DNA from: DATAPE01 sp034667525
GTDB taxonomy: Bacteria > Actinomycetota > CADDZG01 > WHSQ01
Assembly (NCBI GenBank): GCA_034667525.1
Contig: JAXDJO010000023.1
Location: 3,334 to 67,333, forward strand
Length of the DNA stretch: 64,000 bases
Direction: 5' to 3'
Positions within the stretch are counted from its first letter, which is position 1, and each line of letters opens with the position of its first letter. The notes under the pieces were generated by a model. That model was not told where the DNA came from. It saw only the letters and a program-made list of their open reading frames with translations, and searched no databases. The position numbers and the translations under genes were made by a program. Positions 40,391 through 48,799 of this stretch are shown piece by piece.

Positions 40391-41218
40391 CTAGACATCG
40401 GGGAGCCTCTTCGCCATCTCCGAATATCGGCCAACCGGCACCAAGTGCACTCCGTCGAACGCTCCGGAATTCTTGATCGTCCGGATCTGCTCGCAAGCCA
40501 GATCGATGCCGAAGCTGGGGTCATCGAGCTTGTCGATCACGTTCGCTGGGATGCGGATGTCGGGCAGCGCCGCATTGATGCGTTGCGCCATCCTGCTGCT
40601 CGAGAGAACGAGAACGGCTGCATAGATCCTGCCGTCGTACTCGAGGCTCTCCCGCCATGCGATCAGAGCGTCGAACGAATAGGTGACCTGGACGAATATG
40701 AAGTTCGCGCCGCGTCGCCAATCGAGTGGTCTTCCCGGCCTGATCACGGTTCCTGTCCGGAAGTTCGGATAGCCCTGAAACAGAGGACCATCGGCGAAGG
40801 AACGAACCTCCTCGAGCATCCCTCGAACGGTCAGATCTTCCGTCCGCCTTCCCTCCGCGGGTGGGTCGCCGTAGACGAACAAGAAGTGATTGACACCGTA
40901 TGAGGCGGCCGTCAGAAGGTCGCGCCGGAAACCTAAGAGGTTGCGGTCGCGCGCGTTGAGGCAGGCGATCCCGAGTCCTCCCATATAAGCGACCTCGTGA
41001 GCGACGGCAACGCTCGAGACGGTGGCGCGTCCCAAGTGGTTGTCGGGGATAAGGAAGGCATCAGCATGGGCCTTGAGCGCATCGATCTGTGCTCGGACAT
41101 GCTCGATGTCCGGCCGACGGGAAGGCTCGATCTCGATAAGGGTCGCGAACTCATCGAGCTCGAGGAAGGAGCGGGGGGGCTCGGGTGGCGGAGGAACTCC
41201 GTGGGCTGGTTCAGACAT
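40391..41218 (-). CDS. Methylenetetrahydrofolate reductase-like protein (MetF family)
   Basis: A 275-aa TIM-barrel flavoprotein of the MetF superfamily, expected to reduce 5,10-methylene- to 5-methyl-tetrahydrofolate. Features are TLIEIEPSRRPD at the N-terminus with the catalytic-type Glu, DNHLGRATVSSVAVAHEVAYMGG, NHFLFVYGDPP and RRGANFIFVQVTYSFDALIAW (the usual GADFxxTQ region). The protein is somewhat shorter and more diverged than E. coli MetF, so a related activity such as one on another C1 carrier is possible. No methionine or folate gene is adjacent. A strong terminator separates it from the gene upstream. Confidence 0.82.
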   Translation of the reverse strand: MSEPAHGVPPPPEPPRSFLELDEFATLIEIEPSRRPDIEHVRAQIDALKAHADAFLIPDNHLGRATVSSVAVAHEVAYMGGLGIACLNARDRNLLGFRRDLLTAASYGVNHFLFVYGDPPAEGRRTEDLTVRGMLEEVRSFADGPLFQGYPNFRTGTVIRPGRPLDWRRGANFIFVQVTYSFDALIAWRESLEYDGRIYAAVLVLSSSRMAQRINAALPDIRIPANVIDKLDDPSFGIDLACEQIRTIKNSGAFDGVHLVPVGRYSEMAKRLPDV

Positions 41219-41234
41219 CGCTTTCTGTATAACA

Positions 41235-41262
41235 AAGGCCCCCGCCTCTTGGCGGGGGCCTT
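41235..41262 (-). terminator. Intrinsic terminator of the 41288-41686 gene
   Basis: A perfect 12-bp stem (AAGGCCCCCGCC at 41235-41246 pairing with GGCGGGGGCCTT at 41251-41262) with a 4-nt loop. Read on the minus strand it is followed by TGTTATAC after the T-rich end of the stem. It lies 25 bp beyond the stop of the minus-strand gene at 41288 and just before the metF-like start. Confidence 0.8.
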
Positions 41263-41287
41263 GATCGCGGCTCTGAGTGCTGATTCC

Positions 41288-41686
41288 CTAGATGCGGGAC
41301 GATTCGCTGTTCTGAAGGTGAGCGTCGATGTCCGCGGTGCTGCTGGTGCTCGAAGCTCCGGCGTGGATCTCGCTTGTCGCTGATGGGGAGCTCGATAAGT
41401 GGCTTGAGGCCGAAGGGGCATGCGAGCTCCAACTGTCGCTGTTCGACGATGAGCTGGACCCACCCATCACCTTGTCGATCATGGGACGCAATTTGCCGCT
41501 GACGAAGGCGTAGAAGATGCCGCCGCCTCCCGCCGCCCACATGCTGAGCTTTGCGGTGCGCCCGAGGAAGGAAGACTTCTGAGGGCGCCTCATCTCCTGG
41601 TACATGTCGAACCCCTTTTTCACTGCAACCGCCATCAGGATCCTCTTGACGATGGGACCGAACCGCCTGCGAGACTGGCTCTGCAT
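41288..41686 (-). CDS. Small hypothetical protein with one membrane helix and Ser-rich tail
   Basis: A 132-aa protein that I do not recognise. The N-terminus is basic and helical (RRRFGPIVKRILMAVAVKKGFDMYQEMRRP), followed by a Gly-rich hydrophobic stretch (LSMWAAGGGGIFYAFVSG, about 48-65). A long Ser/Ala-rich tail of low complexity takes up about half of the protein. The ATG at 41686 is preceded by GGGAGG at good spacing, and a strong terminator follows, so the gene is very probably real. Confidence 0.75.
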   Translation of the reverse strand: MQSQSRRRFGPIVKRILMAVAVKKGFDMYQEMRRPQKSSFLGRTAKLSMWAAGGGGIFYAFVSGKLRPMIDKVMGGSSSSSNSDSWSSHAPSASSHLSSSPSATSEIHAGASSTSSTADIDAHLQNSESSRI

Positions 41687-41814
41687 CTGGCAACCTCCCT
41701 GAGATCACTTCCGTGAATGACTCTGTCTGGACCTCATTGAGGTATACCCCAGCGGGGGGTCTGCAACCTCCAGTGAGAAGCCGACCGGGATCGGAGCTGC
41801 TGTGGAGTGGAGCT

Positions 41815-42156
41815 TCAGGTGCCTTTGGCGAAGGAGCTGTGGCCCCGGCGGGAGCGATCGTTGATCTGCCTCAAGAGATCTTCCCGGGCGCCTCGCACCG
41901 CCTGGCCGATGTCGGTGTGATCTCCGCTCGCGCTGAGATGGTTCCGGCCATAGTCGAGCTCGATAACCACGTGGTAACCGACCCCACCCTCACCGTTCTT
42001 GACTCTTACCTCAGCTTCCAGCTCGCGATTCGGCAGGCGCCGATCTAGCTTCATCAGATCTTGCTGGATCTGGTCGCGATCGCCATCGGTGAGATCGATG
42101 CCGGGAGAAGCGATCCGTACGAGCATGCCACCTCCACTCAGGGTCGGCTCAGCCAT
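41815..42156 (-). CDS. Ribosome hibernation factor-like protein (S30AE/HPF short form)
   Basis: A 113-aa protein with the beta-alpha-beta-beta-beta-alpha pattern of the S30AE (YfiA/HPF) family: VRIASPGIDLTDGDRDQIQQDLMKL, EAEVRVKNGEGGVGYHVVIELDYG, LSASGDHTDIGQAVRGAREDLLRQI. It lacks the C-terminal dimerisation domain of long HPF, which most actinobacteria have. It could bind idle ribosomes, or be a diverged relative. It begins 6 bp after the glycosyltransferase stop on the same strand. Confidence 0.75.
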   Translation of the reverse strand: MAEPTLSGGGMLVRIASPGIDLTDGDRDQIQQDLMKLDRRLPNRELEAEVRVKNGEGGVGYHVVIELDYGRNHLSASGDHTDIGQAVRGAREDLLRQINDRSRRGHSSFAKGT

Positions 42157-42162
42157 CCGATG

Positions 42163-43311
42163 CTAGCTTCCGTCCAACCACTGCAGCAATTCCTCGGGCA
42201 GGGCGGGGCCAGAAAACTCTCGCTCCACGTGTGTGTGTGCCCAGACGCCCATCCGATTGGCGTCGATTGGATTCTCGAGGAGCCAAACGATCCTTTGCTC
42301 GAGCTCGTAAACGTTCTTTCCGTCGATCAAGAAACCCGTTTCCCCGTCCACGACCGCTTCCGGTGTTCCGCCCGAACGTCCTGCCACCGATGGCGTTGCT
42401 GCGGCCCCCGCCTCCAGAAGCACGACACCGAGGCCCTCGATCTCGAGCCCGAACCACCGGTCTGCCACCGGCAAGGCGAAGACATCAGCGGCGGCGTATA
42501 ACGCCGGCGCATCCGCATCCGTGACCGCTCCGGCGAAGATGACCCCTGCCTCGCCCGCGGTCATACGCCGCAATCTTTGTTCTTGGGGGCCGGTCCCCGC
42601 GATGACGAGGGTGGCAGATGGGAATTTCGATCGAACTCCCCGCATCGCAGTGATCAAGCGATCGGTCCCCTTCCTGGGTACCAAACGGCCCAAGGCGAGC
42701 ACCATGGGTGTCCCCTCATGCAGCTTCAGTCGTCTGCGCAGCGCCCTTGTGGACACTCCCGGATCAAACCGATCGAGGCTCACGCGCGGACGAAGGGGAA
42801 CGATCGGAGGCGCGGCCAGCCCTTGTTTGTCGAGCAAGGCGCGGAGCTTTCCGGCGGTGTGGTGACTGACGGGAAGGATGAGATCTGCTTCCGCAAGCGC
42901 GGCTGCGATCCTTGAGCGTGTTACTGGTAACGCTCCAGGTGCGATCAATTCCGCCCCGTGGACCATCACTGCGTAGCTGATCCCGCGCTGTTTCAGCTTC
43001 GGGCCGAGAAGAAGAAGCGGCCAGGGCGTGCCCAACAGAACCTTGCGAATGCGCTGTGCGCCACAGGCGTCCGCGATGGCGTCAAGCACATCCTTGCCGG
43101 GGAATCCCATGCGGCCCTCGTAGGGGATCGAGGGATAGGGCAGATCTGATGGGATCGGCTGTCCGTCCCGATGACTCGGCGCGAGAACCGCGACGCGGGG
43201 AGCGAGGGCCAAACACACCTGCGCGAGGTGACTTTCGATGCCTCCTCTTCCCGGTAGAAAGGAAGGACTCACTAAGAGGGCATCTGCCATGTTGCGATTA
43301 TCGATGCTCAT
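42163..43311 (-). CDS. GT4-family glycosyltransferase (PimB-like)
   Basis: A 382-aa GT-B glycosyltransferase. The N-terminal acceptor domain contains SPSFLPGRGGIESHLAQVC and MVHGAEL. The C-terminal donor domain contains LALGRLVPRKGTDRLITAM, LVIAGTGPQEQRL, and the retaining-enzyme Glu pair in FGLEIEGLGVVLLEAGA, with GGTPEAVVDGETGFLID. The overall pattern resembles phosphatidyl-myo-inositol mannosyltransferases, so a GDP-mannose donor and lipid acceptor are plausible. An ATG at 43290 directly before the first strand is an alternative start. It is divergent from the LOG gene and followed by the S30AE gene. Confidence 0.85.
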   Translation of the reverse strand: MSIDNRNMADALLVSPSFLPGRGGIESHLAQVCLALAPRVAVLAPSHRDGQPIPSDLPYPSIPYEGRMGFPGKDVLDAIADACGAQRIRKVLLGTPWPLLLLGPKLKQRGISYAVMVHGAELIAPGALPVTRSRIAAALAEADLILPVSHHTAGKLRALLDKQGLAAPPIVPLRPRVSLDRFDPGVSTRALRRRLKLHEGTPMVLALGRLVPRKGTDRLITAMRGVRSKFPSATLVIAGTGPQEQRLRRMTAGEAGVIFAGAVTDADAPALYAAADVFALPVADRWFGLEIEGLGVVLLEAGAAATPSVAGRSGGTPEAVVDGETGFLIDGKNVYELEQRIVWLLENPIDANRMGVWAHTHVEREFSGPALPEELLQWLDGS

Positions 43312-43367
43312 GGGACGCTTGGAGCGAGCACTTCTGGGCCGACAGGTCCCTGGGTGGCAACATTGTC

Positions 43368-44435
43368 ATGATGCCTATTACCCGCTTATCCCCGGAGATG
43401 GAGGAGTTCCTCGACGAATATACGCGCGATCTCGCCGAGCCGGACGCCAAGCTGGCGCGCGAGATCGTTGCCACCTCGGTCAAACTGGCTCGCGAGCAGG
43501 TCAGCAGGCTTGACCGCAAGATCGTGAACGCATCCCTCAAAGAGATGCGATATGCGTTTCGGGTCTTTGCCCCTTATAAGGGCGTTCGAAAGGTAAGCAT
43601 CTTCGGTTCAGCCCGAACGTCCAAAGGTGATCCGGCTTATAGCGCGGCTCGGGACTTCTCTCGTGAGATGGCAAGCAAGGGGTGGATGGTGATCACGGGA
43701 GCCGGGCCGGGGATCATGGAAGCTGGGCACGAAGGCGCTGGAGACAAGCTTTCTTTCGGCGCAAATATCAGACTCCCGTTCGAGGCCAAACCGAATCCGG
43801 TTATCGCCAACGATTCCAAGCTGATCAATTTCAAATATTTCTTCACCCGCAAACTGACGTTCATCAAAGAGGCGGACGCCTTCGTGCTGCTTCCCGGCGG
43901 TTTTGGCACGATGGATGAGGCGTTCGAACTGCTCACGCTGGTGCAGACGGGCAAGACCGATCTAAAGCCGATCGTGATGTTGGATGCCCCCGGCGGTACC
44001 TATTGGGCCCATTGGGACAGGTACATCCGGGAGGAGCTGCTTGCCCATGGCTATGTTGGGCGCGACGACCTCGTCTTATACCGGCAAACCGACGACATCG
44101 GAACCGTTGTAGCCGAGATCGAAGACTTCTTCCGCGTTTATCACTCGCAGAGGATCGTCGGTGATCGCGTGTTCCTTCGTCTGAACGCGATGCCATCTGC
44201 TGATGTGTTGGAGACCTTGTCCTCTGAGTTTGCAGACGTGTTACACGGACCGATCGTGAAGGTCGCGGCATCCCGCTCGGAGGTTCGGGATAACGACGTT
44301 CCTCATCTTCCGAGGGTCGCATTGGAGTTCGATCGGCAACATGTGGGCAGGTTGCGGCAGCTGATTGACCGGCTCAACGAGATGGTGCCTACGGACAGCG
44401 TGCCCAGCGCCAAGGGAGAGCCGGAACAGCTGTAG
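43368..44435 (+). CDS. LOG-family (Rossmann-fold nucleotide-binding) protein
   Basis: A 355-aa protein. The N-terminal helical part (about 1-75) precedes a LOG domain with VSIFGSARTSKGDPAYSAARDF, GAGPGIMEAGHEGAGD and the signature PGGFGTMDE. Small LOG proteins release cytokinin-type bases from nucleoside monophosphates. This longer form, with a C-terminal extension of about 120 residues, is widespread in actinobacteria and its substrate is not known. The ATG pair at 43368/43371 is used; the frame is open far upstream through the divergent glycosyltransferase gene, which is a shadow. It is convergent with regX3. Confidence 0.88.
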   Translation: MMPITRLSPEMEEFLDEYTRDLAEPDAKLAREIVATSVKLAREQVSRLDRKIVNASLKEMRYAFRVFAPYKGVRKVSIFGSARTSKGDPAYSAARDFSREMASKGWMVITGAGPGIMEAGHEGAGDKLSFGANIRLPFEAKPNPVIANDSKLINFKYFFTRKLTFIKEADAFVLLPGGFGTMDEAFELLTLVQTGKTDLKPIVMLDAPGGTYWAHWDRYIREELLAHGYVGRDDLVLYRQTDDIGTVVAEIEDFFRVYHSQRIVGDRVFLRLNAMPSADVLETLSSEFADVLHGPIVKVAASRSEVRDNDVPHLPRVALEFDRQHVGRLRQLIDRLNEMVPTDSVPSAKGEPEQL

Positions 44436-44467
44436 GGGAACAACGCCATCTACTGGGAACGGTGGCT

Positions 44468-45148
44468 CTAGGGCACGAACCGGTATCCCAGCCCCCTGAC
44501 GGTGATCAAGTGCGCGGGGTTGTGAGGATCGTCTTCGCACTTGGCCCGCAGGCGTTTGATGTGGACGTCGAGTGTTCGAGTGTCGCCGTAGTAATCGGCT
44601 CCCCATACGTCGTCTATCAACGTCTGACGAGTCAATACCCGCCCGGCGTTCTCCATCAACTTTGCTAGAAGCGCGAATTCTTTCGGGGGAAGCATCACCT
44701 CTGTACCGTGGACGACCACCTCATGCCTTTGGGGATCGAGGCGGATCCCTCCTCCCTCGAGGACGCCGCCGACGGGGTCCGCAGCTTCAGTTCCCCTCCG
44801 GAGCACCGCCTTGACGCGCGCCACTAACTCGCGGGTGCTGAAGGGTTTTGTTACATAGTCGTCAGCTCCGAGCTCTAACCCAACGACTTTGTCGATCTCG
44901 GCGTGCTTTGCAGTGAGCATGATGATGGGGACCCGCGACTGACGCCGGATCTCCCGGCAGATCTCCTCACCGGACATGCCCGGCAGCATCAGGTCAAGGA
45001 GCACGAGGTCGGCGCCTCCCAGATTGAAGCGCTGCAGTCCCTCGAACCCATCAACCGCCCGCTCCACGTCGTACCCCTCACGCTGGAGCTGGTATTCGAG
45101 CGCTTCACCGATGCTTACCTCGTCCTCGATGATGAGCACCTTCGGCAT
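44468..45148 (-). CDS. regX3: OmpR-family response regulator, RegX3/PhoP-like
   Basis: A 226-aa regulator. The receiver has LIIEDEVSIGEAL, the phospho-acceptor in LVLLDLMLPGMSG, and KPFSTRELVARV. The winged-helix domain reads FALLAKLMENAGRVLTRQTLIDDVWG and VDVHIKRLRAKCEDDP-like text, ending TVRGLGYRFVP. The ATG at 45148 overlaps the kinase stop as TGATG. Position beside phoU-pst and the SenX3-like kinase argues for the phosphate response regulator that binds PHO boxes. Confidence 0.92.
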   Translation of the reverse strand: MPKVLIIEDEVSIGEALEYQLQREGYDVERAVDGFEGLQRFNLGGADLVLLDLMLPGMSGEEICREIRRQSRVPIIMLTAKHAEIDKVVGLELGADDYVTKPFSTRELVARVKAVLRRGTEAADPVGGVLEGGGIRLDPQRHEVVVHGTEVMLPPKEFALLAKLMENAGRVLTRQTLIDDVWGADYYGDTRTLDVHIKRLRAKCEDDPHNPAHLITVRGLGYRFVP

Positions 45149-46341
45149 CACACCGCCTCCTCGGGGGCCCAGGTGTCGTCGTCGGGCGCCTCCTCGGTCA
45201 AAGGCAGAACAACAGTGAAAGTTGAACCTTCTCCCAACTGGCTTGTGACGCCGACATGGCCCCCGTGAAGATCTGCGACATGTTTCACGATGGCCAGACC
45301 GAGCCCGGTGCCGCCTTGGTCTCGTGACCTCCCTTTGTCCACGCGATAGAACCGTTCGAATACCCGCGCTTGATCACGCAGCGGGATACCGGCTCCCGTG
45401 TCTGACACCTGCAGCACGGCTTCACTATCCACCGTTGTGACCGCAATCGAGACTTCCCCCTCGCTAGGGGTATAGCGAACGGCATTATCTAGAAGGTTTC
45501 GGATCATCAGCGCAAGCTGTGCCTCATCCCCTCTCACCCGTATCCCTTCATCTATGGAGGTTCTTACGGCGATAGCCTTCGATTCCGCATGTGGAAGCGA
45601 TTCCGCCAGCTCTGATGCTGCGATTGCCGAAAGATCGGCGATGGAGTTGGCGATGGTCCCAGGGTCTTCAAGGCGCGACAGATCCAACAGATCCGCGACG
45701 AGCCGATTGAGGCGCTGGGATTCCTTGAGCAGGCTGGCTGCGAAATGGCGCGTTCTTTCCGGATCGTTGGTGGCAGCGTCGCTGACTGCCTCGGCCAGCA
45801 GCAAGATCCCGGCTATGGGGGTTTTTAGCTCGTGCGAGGCGTGCATGACGAATTGGCGTCGCACACGCTGGTTCCTTTGATCGTCAGAGATATCGCGCAG
45901 CAGCAGCACCACTCCACCCATGTCTGGCAACGAGAATGCACGAACGTGGAGGCTCACGCGGGATGGCGTTCGGAGGTCGATGACATCTTCTACCTCGTTC
46001 TGTTCGACGACAACCCGGCGCGCGATAGACAGAAGGTCATCCGATGGAAACCGCGCCGGTAAGGCGTCGCCGGTCCCGAGGAGTGTTCGCGCCGATCGAT
46101 TTGCATACACGGCAGTCAAAGCAGCGTCAACGATGAAGACCCCTTCATCAATCAATTCGAGAATGCTGTCCGACCGAGATGTGACGACCGCGGGCTCGCT
46201 GTCATCGGCAATCTGTTCTTTGACTTGCACGAGCTTGGGGTTGAGTCGCCGGTTCGAGATGACTGCTAACGCAACGACCAACAGGAATGCGATGAGGACG
46301 AAGCCGGCTGACATCTGCCTTGAACCTAACGCCGAAGCCAC
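45148..46341 (-). CDS. senX3: Phosphate-sensing histidine kinase, SenX3/PhoR-like
   Basis: A 397-aa kinase with a single N-terminal membrane helix (GFVLIAFLLVVALAVISN), a PAS domain (about 58-150) and the HisKA motif MHASHELKTPIAGILLLAEAV. The ATPase has N box IRNLLDNAVRYTPSEGE, G1 VSDTGAGIPL and G2 GGTGLGLAIVKHV. This is the SenX3 layout, which lacks a large extracellular sensor and relies on PstSCAB and PhoU for signal input. It is divergent from phoU, with a candidate PHO box 26 bp upstream of its start. Confidence 0.92.
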   Translation of the reverse strand: MASALGSRQMSAGFVLIAFLLVVALAVISNRRLNPKLVQVKEQIADDSEPAVVTSRSDSILELIDEGVFIVDAALTAVYANRSARTLLGTGDALPARFPSDDLLSIARRVVVEQNEVEDVIDLRTPSRVSLHVRAFSLPDMGGVVLLLRDISDDQRNQRVRRQFVMHASHELKTPIAGILLLAEAVSDAATNDPERTRHFAASLLKESQRLNRLVADLLDLSRLEDPGTIANSIADLSAIAASELAESLPHAESKAIAVRTSIDEGIRVRGDEAQLALMIRNLLDNAVRYTPSEGEVSIAVTTVDSEAVLQVSDTGAGIPLRDQARVFERFYRVDKGRSRDQGGTGLGLAIVKHVADLHGGHVGVTSQLGEGSTFTVVLPLTEEAPDDDTWAPEEAV

Positions 46342-46367
46342 ATCATGATGCCCAGCTTCCGTTCATA

Positions 46368-46385
46368 ATTCACATTCTGTTCATG
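46368..46385 (+). promoter_or_regulatory. Candidate PHO box between senX3 and phoU
   Basis: Two TTCA cores (46369 and 46380) are spaced 11 bp apart in ATTCACATTCTGTTCATG, with a further GTTCAT at 46361. Actinobacterial PhoP/RegX3 boxes are direct GTTCA-type repeats with an 11-bp period. The site could serve senX3, phoU or both. Confidence 0.6.
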
Positions 46386-46611
46386 AGCCCGTTGCTGGGA
46401 TGTCATCGAGGCTCTTTACTTTCATGGGTGTAATCGCTTGAGTCGAAATCCACAGGAGGACTCACCTCTCAATGACCAGACTAGCGGGTCGTCTCCATCG
46501 CCGGCCCTCGCCGGCTCGGGTTATGGGAAGCAGTACTGTCAACTGATGTCGAAGGCCTTTACGGATGTAAGCCGCTTTCTGTTAGATCGATCCGTAGTGG
46601 AGGCTGGCTAG

Positions 46612-47298
46612 ATGGCGCGCCTCAACTTCACCGAAGAGTTGCAAGCGGCCGAACTCAGCTTGCTCGCGGAAGGGGAGATGGTGGGGCGGCAGCTCGATCT
46701 GACCATTGGAGCTCTGGAGCGACGCGACTCCGGTCTCGCCCGGAAGATCATTGCCGATGATGACGCAGTCGATAAGGTTTATCTGGCGATCGACTCCCGT
46801 ATCTTGAACCTGATCGCCTTGCAGGCACCGGTTGCCGGAGACCTTCGACTCGTCAGTGCTCTTTCCCATTGCAACCTTCACCTGGAACGGATGGGCGATC
46901 TATGCGTCAACATCGCAAAGTTCGTCGTCAACGACCATCCCTACCCGACAGAGTCTGCAATGGTCCGGCGACTGCGTGAAATGGGGGACCGAGCGCGGGA
47001 GATGCTTGATCTGGGACTATCGGCAATCAAGGAGCGAAGCGTTCAGATCGCCGAGCTGCTGCCGATCAAAGATGACGTGATTGACCGATTGAACAGGGGA
47101 ATGCTCGATGATCTGCAGCAGTTTGCCGGCGACAGCACCAGTTTCGAGTGGGCCACCAATCTGGTCCTAGTCGCGCGGTACCTCGAGCGCTTCGGTGATC
47201 ACGCCGTCGATATCGGCGAACAGGTGTCCTTCCTCGTAACCGGTACGTTTCGCGAGTTCACAGACGCTTCAGACTCGCTCCCGCGGACCTCTCTCTAG
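46612..47298 (+). CDS. phoU: Phosphate-specific transport regulator PhoU
   Basis: A 228-aa all-helical protein with two PhoU repeats. Each has a metal-binding motif: IIADDDAVDKVYLAIDSRIL in the first, and IKDDVIDRLNRGM plus LVARYLERFGDHAVDIGE in the second. It links the PstSCAB transporter to the kinase and represses signalling when phosphate is plentiful. The ATG at 46612 has GGAGG upstream. It is divergent from senX3 and begins the phoU-pst series. Confidence 0.94.
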   Translation: MARLNFTEELQAAELSLLAEGEMVGRQLDLTIGALERRDSGLARKIIADDDAVDKVYLAIDSRILNLIALQAPVAGDLRLVSALSHCNLHLERMGDLCVNIAKFVVNDHPYPTESAMVRRLREMGDRAREMLDLGLSAIKERSVQIAELLPIKDDVIDRLNRGMLDDLQQFAGDSTSFEWATNLVLVARYLERFGDHAVDIGEQVSFLVTGTFREFTDASDSLPRTSL

Positions 47299-47494
47299 CC
47301 TTCGCAACTCCTCGGACAGTTGCCCTCCCGCGCTGGCGCTCCGATCGCACCGGGCCAGGTGTCCACAGCGGGGCTGATCTCGATCTGACATAAGCAGGCT
47401 GCTACTGCTACGGCTCGTCGGTCCCCGGCCCTCCCAGCTCGGCTGTACGGCCTCGCCACGCTCGTGCTGTCGCAGGGATCTTTGAGCCCAGCGA

Positions 47495-47512
47495 ATTCAT
47501 GTGGCGTTCACT
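47495..47512 (+). promoter_or_regulatory. Candidate PHO box upstream of pstS
   Basis: ATTCATGTGGCGTTCACT carries TTCA cores at 47496 and 47507, exactly 11 bp apart, in the 360-bp gap between phoU and pstS. A TACAACT that could be a -10 element lies about 35 bp downstream. The rest of the gap (47299-47659) shows no gene. Confidence 0.6.
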
Positions 47513-47659
47513 CGCGGGTCTTCGAAGCGCCACATTCGCTTGCTACAACTCAGGTCAGGTCAGAAAAAGGGGCGGCTTTAACTCTGGCTCGACATTCCCG
47601 AGGCTCCTGTTGGAGCGGAAAGAAGTGGCATGAGATCTCGACTCAGGAGTTCAACCAGC

Positions 47660-48721
47660 ATGATTTCACGCAATTCCGTACTTGTAACTGTGGCATCGGG
47701 TTTGCTGGCGGTAACCCTGGCGGCCTGTTCGAATGGCAACGCCAGCCCCTCAAAAGGAACTACAGGGGGATCCGGCTCCTCGAATGGCCCCATCGTGGCG
47801 GCGGGCAGCACGTTCGTAGCTCCTCTGATGTCCAAGTGGCAATCGGACTACGCCTCCAAGACGGGCGAGACGGTTACTTACGGCGCTATCGGTTCGGGCG
47901 GCGGCATCGAGCAGATCACTGCTCGCACCGTGGATATGGGCGCTTCAGATGCTCCGATGACCCCCGATCAGCTCAAGGCCGCTAAAGGCGTCATCCAGAT
48001 CCCCTGGTCTCTTGGCGCCGTGGTACCCGCATACAACCTGAAAGACGCACCTGATCACCTCAAGCTGACGGGGGCGGTGCTTGCGGACATGTACCTGGGA
48101 AACGTCAAAACCTGGAACGATCCCGCGATCGCGTCTTTGAATCCCGGTGTCAAGCTGCCCTCGACCAAAGTCACTCCGGTTTACCGAAGCGATGGTTCCG
48201 GTGACACCTACGCGTTCACCGATTACCTGTCGAAAGTCAGTCCCACATTCAAGTCTCAGGTTGGTGTCAGCACCCAGGTGAAATTCCCCACCGGTGTCGG
48301 TGGCGACGGGAGCTCCGGCGTGGCAAGCGCCGTGTCCGCGACCGATGGCGCGATCGGCTATCTGACTATCGCTTATGTGAACTCGAGTGGCTTCCACTAT
48401 GCGCTCTTGAAGAACGCGGCAGGGAACTACCCCGAGGCCAGCGTCCCCGACATCAACGCAGCTGCAGCCACAGCTAAGTCCGTTCCTCCGGGCGGCGTTT
48501 CCATCACGGATCCACCGGCGTCGGCGGCCAATGCATGGCCCGACTCGACTTTCACGTACGTGATCATTCCCAAGCACTCCCCCAAAGCCGCTTCCATCAA
48601 AAAGTTCATCACATACGCACTTGGACCCGGCCAGGCGTTTGCAACTGATCTGGGTTATGGAACGCTGCCGAAGCCGGTTATCGCCGACGACAAAACGGCG
48701 CTCCAGCAGATCAGCGGGTAG
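47660..48721 (+). CDS. pstS: Phosphate-binding lipoprotein PstS
   Basis: A 353-aa periplasmic-type binding protein for Pst uptake. The N-terminus has a lipoprotein signal with lipobox LAAC, so the protein is anchored outside the membrane. Phosphate-site blocks are AAGSTFVAPLMSKW, GSGGGIEQI, VDMGASDAPM and YRSDGSGDTYAFTDYL. The ATG at 47660 with CAGGAG upstream is favoured; an in-frame ATG at 47630 would lengthen the signal by ten residues. It heads the pstSCAB operon, and a PHO box lies about 150 bp upstream. Confidence 0.95.
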   Translation: MISRNSVLVTVASGLLAVTLAACSNGNASPSKGTTGGSGSSNGPIVAAGSTFVAPLMSKWQSDYASKTGETVTYGAIGSGGGIEQITARTVDMGASDAPMTPDQLKAAKGVIQIPWSLGAVVPAYNLKDAPDHLKLTGAVLADMYLGNVKTWNDPAIASLNPGVKLPSTKVTPVYRSDGSGDTYAFTDYLSKVSPTFKSQVGVSTQVKFPTGVGGDGSSGVASAVSATDGAIGYLTIAYVNSSGFHYALLKNAAGNYPEASVPDINAAAATAKSVPPGGVSITDPPASAANAWPDSTFTYVIIPKHSPKAASIKKFITYALGPGQAFATDLGYGTLPKPVIADDKTALQQISG

Positions 48722-48799
48722 ATCCGATTCCAGAGGAGCGATCCAAGCAGCGGACGACACCCCTTCCTTGGTGCCGTCCGCTTGGCTTCTGATCCGGCC

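Noticed and set aside
46454..46546. Possible 24-codon leader peptide before phoU (ATG at 46472, AGGAGG upstream)
   Set aside because: The spacing of 12 bases is long and the peptide has no telling features. It may be a real leader ORF but cannot be supported.
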